A DNA stretch of 64,000 nt from Takakia lepidozioides (lineage: Eukaryota > Streptophyta > Takakiopsida > Takakiales > Takakiaceae), in assembly GCA_030704615.1 (NCBI GenBank), contig CM060733.1, positions 43,524,001 to 43,588,000 of the forward strand, given 5' to 3'. Shown here piece after piece: positions 55,806 through 64,000 of this stretch (its first letter is position 1; the number at the start of each line of letters is the position of its first letter). Position numbers and translations under genes: made by a program. The notes below the pieces were generated by a model that had not been told where the DNA came from, made no database searches, and saw nothing but the letters and a program-made list of their open reading frames with translations.

Positions 55806-58800
55806 ATGTCCAAGGAGCGAGATAGACTAGCCCGATTTCATTCCAATGCAGGTAGTTTTCCACTGACTGCCACTACAGACGACGATGGGTTTGCAGTTGT
55901 TCATGAGGATGAGCTGGTTACAGTGTTCCCACTGGAATTGGGTTCTCTGCTTGTTCAAAAAGAGGTGTATGACGAGGATGGGAATTTGGATTATGGACAT
56001 TTGGAGAAACCATTGGTTGGCGAGTGTGGAAGGAAGTGGAGAGTCCTTCCAGGCACATACCGTGTCCTTGGAAAAGAGAGAAGACAATCAGCAGGATCAG
56101 TCATTACCCCTGGAACTGCAGCATCGGTCGTGCAGCAAAAGGGCACAGTTCATGTGAAACAAGAGGTGAGCACATCCACTACATTCGTGACTCTTTCAGA
56201 CTCGTCCTCGGAGGATGTTTCTGAGATTCCTCCGCCAGTGCAGACTCCATTCTTGGATGAATCCGAATTGCAAGAGATAACGAGTGTCATTCCAAAATTG
56301 AAAGCCCTCGCAGGGGTGCCTGGGTGCAAGAGCGAGCTGCGTTTTGTTGATTGGGAGTCCCTTCGTGTGCAGCGGGTTCAATACGTGCTAGCAGAGTTTG
56401 ATGGGGATATCTTGTTTGAGCTCAACCCTCCCACATCTTCCAATGGACTGGCTGGGCTTCTGTAGGGCATGGACAAGAAACATGACGGATACCCTTGGTG
56501 CAGGACAAAAACGTCAAACATCCACAATGACATTGGATTGAAATTTCGAAGGTCGGTTTGCGTTGGGCATTGCAAGTGCCTGAATATATCTTGCCCTCGC
56601 CTAATAAACAACGCTCAACCAAACAAAAGTGAGTGGGAAGGTGTGCCCCTGAATCCTTTCACCCCATGACTTGCCCCTCCCAAGACCAATACTTTTGTGT
56701 GCAGGTTCTGCAAACTTTCCCCGTCCTGTGTTTCTGTGTGCCACGCTCGTATGTACCAGGTGGCACACCGATGCAAGACAATGACTCGTGCCTGCATTCA
56801 TATGGGTGCACACGAGCATCCTGTGTCCAAAGGAAGTTGCAGGGATAGCGTGGACATCGCTAGAAATCTGCTGAAGCAGGAGTTCCACAATGCCCCTTGT
56901 GCAACACCTTCTGCTATAGCGCTTGCAGCTAGCAGGCTTTCCTGGAAAAACACATACTGGGTGAAGGGGATTTGACACAACCAATGCTGGATGCAGATTC
57001 GCTTGATGCAGTGATGGACCATTTCTCCGTATTGAGCTCTCCCAATATTCGAAACCAGGTGAATGCACTCAGAGTCGGCACAGGCACTGCTGGATTCATG
57101 AACAACATTATGGACCTCAAACGGAGAAGTCGCTATGAATTCATTCAAAACAGTATCTTCCCTGGCCAGGGCTCATCCAAGGTATATTTGTTCAAGATGT
57201 CCACAGTGGGCGAAGGTAGTGGTGTGAGCATTGTCCGCCGAATGCAACCTGGAGGAGATTTGGCTAAATGTTGGTTGATGTTTGATCACTGCAAACGGGT
57301 GAAGGGTTGGACAACCATGGCATGCCATGTGTATGATCCAGCGTACCAGCGTGTGCTCTCAATAGCAATTTGTGATATGCAGTCGGAGGACACTGAATCC
57401 CAGATGCTCATGTGGAATTCGCTCCTGGCCATCATGCAGCGCAATGGAGTACAAAACACAAATTTTGCGGGCTCCATGGCTGATAGTGCACAGGCAAATT
57501 TCAATGCAGTGCGGCGCATGTTTGGTTCGGGGGATCCTAAGGTCCCAATGGAAAATAGGGAGCGCACATGCCTCTTCCATTGGAGTCAATCTCTGGCACG
57601 TCATACAAAGCGCTGCATTCGCCCTGACCTTCAGTTGGAGCACAGAAGGCTCTGTCTCAAGTACAAAAATGCCAACTCAATGGGAGAAGCTGAGAGCACT
57701 TACCAAGCAATCCGGGCTTGGTGGTTCTCCTCTGGTGCTGCTACTGGTATCCACCTGAAGGAGTTGGAGGACTGGTTGGTTTTCTAGCACTTCAGATACA
57801 GACAATGGGGAGCTTTCATGACGACGGTAAGCCTCTTGAATCCCAAAATCACAAATTTTGCATCGTGCCTCTTCATTTGGGGTTGTTGGATTGTTGCTTG
57901 CAGAACCTCTTCCATTTCCTTTCCTTCCTGACATTTCCATGCAATGCCTCCTGCAGGACATGTCCTTGGAGGACTTGGCTGACATGCCATCCTGTAATTT
58001 GGGGGAGACTGTTCATAACGCCTGGATGCAGCAATCTACCAAAGCAGGTCGTGACTTGTATGTGGCCATTGCTGATGACATGGTGCGGGCACTTACACAA
58101 CAAACCAGGTACCACAATTTTCTGATGGGACGGGGTGGAGGCAAGGGCCCCGGTACGACTTTGTTGATGCTAAGGGCTGCGAGTAGGTCCGGAGACCCAT
58201 CGAAGATGGCCAGAGCTCTGAACAGGTGCACTGAAGGCTCCCCTTTGCAATCCAGGCTCCCTCATTTGGAAGGCGAGGAAAGATTTGGATCATGCAAAAG
58301 AAAATTGAACACTCTTCCAGGGTCAGACGGAGATTCCCATCGCCCAGACAGGGTCAATTTCTCTGTGCCAAAGGTGTCTCCAGTGCAGAGTAAGTCGTGT
58401 GCCAGCCCCTTCCCAGGTGGGTCCTCCTCCAGTGGAGCAGGTGTAGAACATGCAAGCACAGCAGCAGGAATCCCATTGGAGGAGGTGGTGGCCATGGTGC
58501 AGGAATCTGATTGCATTGATAGTGAGTGGCACATGGAACGCACCCCACCATGATCTAGAGTTGCTTGCATGGCAATTCGGACCCCCTCTTTCAAGAAATG
58601 CAAATCAAAAATATGCAAAGGCTCGAGGGGGACTCCAGCTCCAACATTCACAGGGTTGTTCCGACCTTATCATAGTGGGGAGTCAAAGGACCACAAGTTC
58701 TGGTTCTGCCCAGACGATATGGCACGATGGGTCAAGGGAACAGTTCGTCCTTTGGTGATAATGAAACCCCCTCCCCCTGCAATTTGGCCTATGAAACTTG

Positions 58801-59369
58801 GGACGTCGCTGTCAACAACCGAGATAAGCATGCTGGAGGAGGGAGGGTTTTGTCTTGCACAGTCCCGGGTGGTGCCCTTGTGCACTGTCGGCACAGATGT
58901 GCCACATGCTCCAGCAATGCCTCCACCCGGTGCCGACTCCCACCCAACAAAAAGAGATGGAAAAACAGTGCGCCGTGTCGCTTTGGGTGCAGATCACGAA
59001 TGCAAGATGGAATCGGCTAGAATTTTGCAGGCTTGGGTGGCTCGTATCACCGAAGTCCCTGCCCCGGGGTATGGACGGATTTACACAGTGCTGTCTATTG
59101 GCTCAGTTCTTCATGGCAAAGAATATCAGGTTACCGTGGGGAATTTCCCTACTTGCACTTGTCCGGATTTTGTAACGATGCGTGAGGGCGCTCTCGGCAT
59201 GAGAGGGAAGTGGGTCCCCTGCAAGCATCAATATTACATATACCTTGTAATTATGTGTTGCGACGGTAAGAGAGACCAATTCATTCACCAAGCCACACTA
59301 GGCTACGGAGAAGTCATCACCCTTCTGCAGCGGGACACCTCACGTAGGGCTCCGCCAAATTCTCTTTGA
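55806..59369 (+). pseudogene. MULE transposase with SWIM finger, Mule-D (stops and one shift)
   Basis: The ATG at 55806 (MSKERDRLARFHSNAG) starts a frame with an acidic Ser-rich linker. The first Cys/His block (GYPWCRTKT...C..H..C....C) is at about 56490-56600, and the second (C-x2-C...ACIHMGAHEHP) at about 56700-56830. The core has MFDH (57279), VYDP (57331), MADSAQAN (57477) and C-x2-H in TCLFHW (57568). An intron 57827-57956 follows, then DMSLEDLADM...ETVHNAW and a SWIM finger FPTCTCPDF...VPCKHQYYI (about 59150-59235). In-frame stops are TAG at 56463, TAG at 57785 (Trp in Mule-A), TGA at 58551, and TGA at 56667, which may lie in a short intron (GTGAGT at 56629 to TGCAG at 56703). A frame shift lies near 56950. 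Fewer indels than Mule-A, but still a pseudogene as read. Confidence 0.82.
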
Positions 59370-59514
59370 ACACATACGAGCCATGCCCGCTTCCCACGCT
59401 GGTTTCTAGGTTACCGTGTGAAGACTTTGCATTTAGGACAAACACATACATTTCGTTCACGGAACCAGGGCAAATGCACATGCCATTCATTTTAAGCGTC
59501 TATCTGTGAATTGA

Positions 59515-59520
59515 AATAAA
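59515..59520 (+). terminator. Putative polyadenylation signal of Mule-D transposase
   Basis: AATAAA lies about 145 bp after the stop codon and is followed by a GT-rich stretch (GTGTGTCAATC), as expected near a plant 3' end. It is a short motif and could be chance. Confidence 0.4.
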
Positions 59521-59684
59521 GTGTGTCAATCATTCTGAGCTCAATTCTGCCATATTTTCATATTCCTCTTTTTGTGCAGGCATTGCAGACATGGTGCATG
59601 GTGGCCCCCTTTGTTTTGTCCACGGTAATAGGCCCTCTTTTTGCAATCCTCGCCTATAGGACCTGCTTCTCCAGCAGATTTGTG

Positions 59685-59804
59685 CCGCTCACGCTTCCTT
59701 GAAGCGTGAGCTCAGCTCACGCTTTGTAGCTACAACGTGAGCTCAGCTCCCAGGCTCACGGGGCTGGGCTCACGCCGTAGCTACGCTGCAGTTTAGCAAT
59801 CCCC
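59685..59804 (-). repeat. Right terminal region of Mule-D
   Basis: Nested inverted repeats of GTGAGC/GCTCAC: GCTCACGCTTC-CTT-GAAGCGTGAGC (about 59687-59711) and GCGTGAGCTCAGCTCACGC (about 59704-59722), then more GGCTCAC units, ending TAGCAATCCCC. This is the counterpart of the ATGAGC arrays of Mule-A. Confidence 0.7.
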
Positions 59805-62800
59805 AGCAAACAACATGGCCTCTTGGATGATGTTGCTGCTTTTGCTGCATTTGCACCACCACCTGTCCCTGATCTCAGTCCTGAAGGTAAGAAAGCCCTC
59901 ACCAAAGTGCTATCTGAAATCAAGTTGGGTACTACCCTCTCCTCAGGACAAAGAAAAAGAGTCAACTGAGAGGCTTATTGCCAAAATTCTAGATGTCTTC
60001 AGCTTGGGGTCCACTCATTTAGAACGCACTCCCATTCTTCAACATAACATTGTTACCGAAGGGCCTCCTATCAAACAATTTGCTTACCGAGAGAGTGTCA
60101 AGGAACGTGCTATAGTCCAAGGAGAAGTCCAGAAAATGCTTGATGCTAGTGTGATTAAGCCATCAGTTTCTCCTTGGGCTTGTCCAATTGTCTTGGTTGG
60201 AAAGAAAGATGGCACCACCCGCTTTTATGTTGACTTCAGGAAACTGAATGACATCACCAAGAAGGATGCCTACCCACTGCCTAGGATCAATGAGACCTTG
60301 GACCAATTGCATGGTGCTACAATTTTCTCCTCTCTTGATCTTGCATCTGGTTTTTGGCAAGATCCTCTCATTGAAGCAGCCAACGAAAAGACCTCATTTG
60401 TGTGTCGCATGGGCAAATACCAGTATGAGACCATGCCCTTTGGTTTGTGCAATGCCACCTCTACCTTCCAGCGCCTCATGGATATTGTCTTGGGTAATCT
60501 TCGCTAGGAATGTCCTTAATTTATGTAGATGATATCAATGTGTATTCAGCCAGTTTTGATGCCCACTTGACTGACCTGCAGCGTGTTTTCAGCAAATTGC
60601 GTACTGCGGGCCTCAAAATGAAGCCAAAGAAGTGTGAGCTATTCATGCATGAGCTACACTTTCTTGGTCATATCCTCTCCAATGATGGTTTGCTTCCTGA
60701 TCCTGCCAAGCTTGAGTCTGTTTGGGCTTTCCTATTCCCAGGGATAAACATTGTATCAAATCCTTCCTTGGTCTGCCTTCTTATTATAGACGCTTCATAA
60801 ATTTTTTTGCCAAGCTTGCCCACCCTCTAACCAAGGTATTGTGCAAGGATGTCAGGTTTGAATGGACCTTCTCCCAACAAGCTGCATTTGACACCCTTCG
60901 CAAGGCTTTGTGTTCGGCCCCCATCCTAATGTTTCCCAACTTTGAACTACCTTTCCTGCTTCAGACTGATGCATCGGATGTTGCCATTTTTGCAATCTTA
61001 TGTCAAGTTGTAGAAGGCAAGAAGCATGTTATAGCTTATGCATCTCGTCGTCTTGATCGTCATGAAAGGAACTATTCCATATCTGACAAGGAGGGTCTGG
61101 CCTGAGTATTTTGATGTGAAGCATTTCAGGCAATATTTGCATGGTAGCCGGTTTGTGGTAGAGACTGATCATCTTCCACTTACGGCTCTTGTTAAGCCAA
61201 AGGAACTTCATGTCAGACTTGCTAGATGAGCTATGTACCTGCAGGAATTTGACATGGATATGGTCTACAAGAAGGGCAAGGAAAACACAAATGTTGATGC
61301 ACTTACACGGGTTGATCCTCCTGTCAGCAGACCTATGCTCACCTTGGATGACCTTGCTGCTACTGATGCAGTACCTCCTCCTGATCCTGCCCCTCTTCTC
61401 AACCTTCTTTGTGTAGATCAGCACCCCTTGGCCTTGGATTCCCATGGCATATTGGCTGCTTGGGGCTGGTCTAGCCTTCTTGATGATCCTGATTGATTTA
61501 TTCATGTGTTAGTATGTGTGGTGGATTTATCGCTTAGAGAGAATTCGGATGGTTTGGTGGAAGTTCCTTGTTGTGTTTCAGCTCTACTCTTTCCTAGGCC
61601 CTCGAGTATGTTGTAATTCAGCTGCTGCACTCCGGTATGACTATTGGCTTGAGCCTCAAGGCCTGATTTGGCTATCCATGAGTAATAACAAATGAGGTGA
61701 AGGTATCCCTGGCTGGAGATCATAGGTGCAGACACTCCAGACCACCTTATCTAAAGCCCATTGTCTACCTCTTATGTGCAGTGCAGTCATGGACGATCAG
61801 CTACATGCTGCGCTACTCCAGCGATGCCAATCATGGCGTTCGCTAGCTGGCCTTTCCGAGTCATTGTGTAAACAAATTCTCTATCATGTGTCTACTCACC
61901 GTTTCATGGGTGATAAGCTTTTCAAGGAGCTCACTAGAGGGGAGCCATGCTACTTGGAGGTGCCACCACGGAGCCAGCTGAATGCTTTATTGGAGCACTT
62001 CCATTTTTCCTTGTATGCAGGTTACCTTGGCATCAAGAAAACCGTGGCTCGCAAGCATCACTAGCCTTGGAACGCAAAGGCCGGACTTCTACCCACTTAG
62101 TCAAGTAACACAAAGGTAGCTTTGACCCTTTGATGTGAGTGCGAGGGGTCCTACTAAGTCAATGCCAACACGAGCAAAAGCATGGGTGACAGGCAAAGGC
62201 TACAGCTCATACAAGATCCGGGCCCTAGGGAGAGCAATGTTAGCACGACAACCTTCACATTTAGAGATGAATTCCGTGACGTCTCAGTGAATGCCCAGCC
62301 AATAGAGTTCAGTTCTTCTTCAATGAGATCCTCATGCGGCATGGGTGGCATCGGGAGATACTAACGGATCAGGGCAAGGAGTTTTGCAACCAGCTCCTCA
62401 CGGTGGTTTGCTTCATTTTTGGTGTTAAGCACTCCACCACAACCCCATACCATCCCCATACCAATGGCCTTACGGAATGCTTCAACCAAACTCTTTGCCG
62501 AATGTTGGAAAAGAATGGCACACTTACTAGGGAGTGGGATACCTTTCTTCCCCTTATTCTCTTTGCTTATCGCACTACGGTGCATGCTAGCACCAAGGAG
62601 ACTCCTTTTGAGTTGTTGTATGGTCGCAAGTGTGTTTCTCCTTTGCATTCTACCCCTCTTATCTCTATTGTTGCTGATCTGGTTGATCTTGATACTTTTG
62701 TTGAGGATCTTCATGCTCGGCATGCGGTGTCTATCCATGATGCCAAAACGAACATTGGTAAGGCTTAGCTAACCCAGGCCCGTAATTTTAATAAGCGTGT

Positions 62801-62928
62801 CAAGTATTCTAACTTGTTTCAGGTGGGACAGACCGTGTGCGTTTGATTACAACATGGCAAGCATGCATGCAAATCTAAGCTCAAGACCGACGGTCCATAC
62901 TTGATCTATCAGATTTTACGTGGGCGAC
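59805..62928 (+). pseudogene. Ty3/gypsy pol of a different family (gypsy element 4), broken
   Basis: Reverse transcriptase appears at 59940-60800: FRKLNDITKKDAYPLPRINE, then the catalytic YVDD (about 60520) in a shifted frame, then SFLGLPSYYRRFI. RNase H covers about 60960-61310 (TDASDVAIFA, ERNYSISDKEG, VETDHLPLTAL, with stops). The integrase zinc module starts near 61990 (LLEHFHFSLYAGYLGIKK). The core continues with LTDQGKEFCNQL (62352) and HPHTNGLTECFNQTL (about 62455). A GPYLIYQI motif lies near 62897. Between 62073 and 62332 the integrase sequence is inverted: the CEGCRANIALPRARIL and GIDLVGPLALTSKG motifs read only on the minus strand. Stops and shifts are frequent (60505, about 60745, 61103, 61225). 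The reverse transcriptase differs from that of element 1, so this is another lineage. It is cut at 62928 by an LTR. Confidence 0.87.
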
Positions 62929-63832
62929 TGTTAGAGGACTGTCTGGGACTTAGACACTTATACGGCATCTGTAGGGTACACTTAATATTTGCACAGACTG
63001 AGATCAACAGGAGCCTTAGGGGTGACAGCAGCACACTGAAAAAGGGGGTTACACAGTCCATCACAGCCAACACAGCCCGTCACAGTCGTCACAGCCGACA
63101 CAGCCATCACAGCCAACACAGCCCGTCACAGCCGACACAGCCACACAGCCAGTCACAGCTTGACACAGCGGTCACGACCATAGGGAACGGAGAGCAGGAC
63201 AGGGAACGACTGTGGGGAACAACACCTGCAAATGGAACATGTTAGTTCACGAACGACGGTTAGTGAGGGAAACGGTTAGAGCCACGGGTAGGAAGATAAA
63301 GGGAGAAGCAAGGACTGAGAAGGGAGGATTATTCTTGGAAGCACGTGAGGGGAAGGACTTCTTGGTCAGGGAAGAGAGGGGACCGGGCGGAGAGCAAGAA
63401 CGGAAGCAGGCATGGAGAGCACGGTGAAGGAGGAGAGATGATTACCAGATGCTTGTTATATGCAAAGCTGTAGTGATATTGTAGAGCAGATTAGAGACAA
63501 AATGGCTTCGGCTTGATACCTGATAAATCATAATCTGATACTTATACGATACAATCACACTGTATAGAGATATCTGAGTGAAGCTGTGGAATGAGTGGAT
63601 GAGTTGATGGAATCCGATAGATTGATGAAGCAAACTGATACTTAATTATCAACGGTAAGGTAGCTAACATGAATGCGGAAAGGGAAACAAATAGGAAATA
63701 CCCCCATGATACACTAGCTGTAGGTCATGACTGATTGTTCTGAGCGGGCTGAGTACTTAGATTTCCAACTCTTCTATCTTGGAGTTTCCGCCTCGGATAG
63801 CGAAGGGATGGGTGAGTAAAAGTCGCGCGACA
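62929..63832 (+). repeat. 5' LTR of gypsy element 5 (904 bp)
   Basis: From TGTTAGAGGACTG to GTCGCGCGACA, it closely matches 2648-3549, including the CACAGCC tandem segment (63050-63160, shorter here). A primer-binding site and internal sequence follow, so it is the 5' LTR of an element that runs off the window. It interrupts gypsy element 4. Confidence 0.92.
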
Positions 63833-64000
63833 TTTGGCGACCATACTGGGGAACTGAGTCATGAACAACCAGATGTGACAGACATCTGGTGGGATCATGG
63901 TGGTTGGACCATTAAAGAATTTGAAGTGAATCAAATTCCCTGTGGAACGAAGGAAGAAAGATTGTCCAAACAATTCTTTCAAAGGTTCTTGGAATTGCCA
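63833..64000 (+). mobile_element. Start of gypsy element 5 internal region
   Basis: The primer-binding site TGGCGACCATACTGGGGA (63835-63852) and the first part of the pre-gag ORF region match 3550-3717 with only three visible substitutions. The window ends here. Confidence 0.9.

Larger units (their letters stand above)
44740..59804. mobile_element. Mule-D: divergent third MULE copy, left end in gap
   Basis: The gene pair has the same divergent arrangement as Mule-A but is clearly diverged at protein level. The right end is marked by TGAGC-rich inverted repeats (59685-59780) and the tip TAGCAATCCCC (59794-59804). Its complement GGGGATTGCTA matches the GGGGGTTGCTA tip of Mule-A. The gypsy pol sequence that follows suggests the element sits inside a gypsy copy. 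A CACTA transposon (46067-50984) and a hairpin array (52197-54406) lie within it. The GGCGCC palindrome array of copies A and C is absent; only one ATTTCGGCGTC-like motif remains, near 55062. Confidence 0.75.

Overview
The window is transposable-element DNA from a plant nuclear genome. Every recognisable gene is eukaryotic: GT-AG introns, Ty3/gypsy retrotransposon polyproteins, Mutator-like (MULE) transposases with a SWIM zinc finger, a CACTA element and pieces of a PLS-class PPR gene. PLS-class PPR sequence argues for a land plant or close streptophyte relative; the species cannot be fixed. I see no intact host gene apart from one possible small ORF at 37.0-37.5 kb. Two runs of exactly 500 N (21640-22139, 44240-44739) are scaffold gaps.

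Layout. 216-1012: short hAT-like element with an 8-bp target duplication. 2211-2647: inverted partial LTR. 2648-13642: Ty3/gypsy element of Athila/Tat/Ogre type (+): 5' LTR, primer-binding site, pre-gag ORF, gag-protease, pol, a satellite-like repeat and a coiled-coil third ORF; its 3' end is missing. 13643-18772: 3' half of a second copy in opposite orientation, ending in an LTR with its polypurine tract. About 18774-21639: decayed MULE fragment (-), called Mule-B. 22246-35988: structurally complete 13.7-kb MULE (Mule-A) with terminal repeats and a perfect 9-bp target duplication. 36000-38296: AT-richer spacer. 38297-44098: truncated relative of Mule-A (Mule-C), cut by an inverted LTR. 44740-59804: third, more divergent MULE (Mule-D), carrying a 4.9-kb CACTA insertion and a 2.2-kb hairpin array in an intron. 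59805-62928: broken gypsy pol. 62929-64000: 5' LTR and start of another copy of the first gypsy family.

The most interesting unit is the MULE family. Mule-A, C and D share a divergent gene pair: a plus-strand transposase (zinc motifs, DDE-like core with C-x2-H, SWIM finger) and a minus-strand multi-exon gene. The latter has a ParB-like domain (W-D-G-N-H-R motif) and, in Mule-A, a C-terminal region that reads like a degenerate beta-class DNA amino-methyltransferase (motif IV, then X and I). In Mule-A and C the two genes are separated by about 1.4-1.6 kb holding 16-20 copies of a palindrome centred on TTTCGGCGCCGAAA; the same motif recurs in introns and next to both ends of Mule-A. A transposon with a transposase, a ParB-methyltransferase-like partner and a CpG-rich palindrome array is the best candidate here for an undescribed system. 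All visible copies carry frame breaks, so they are probably inactive.
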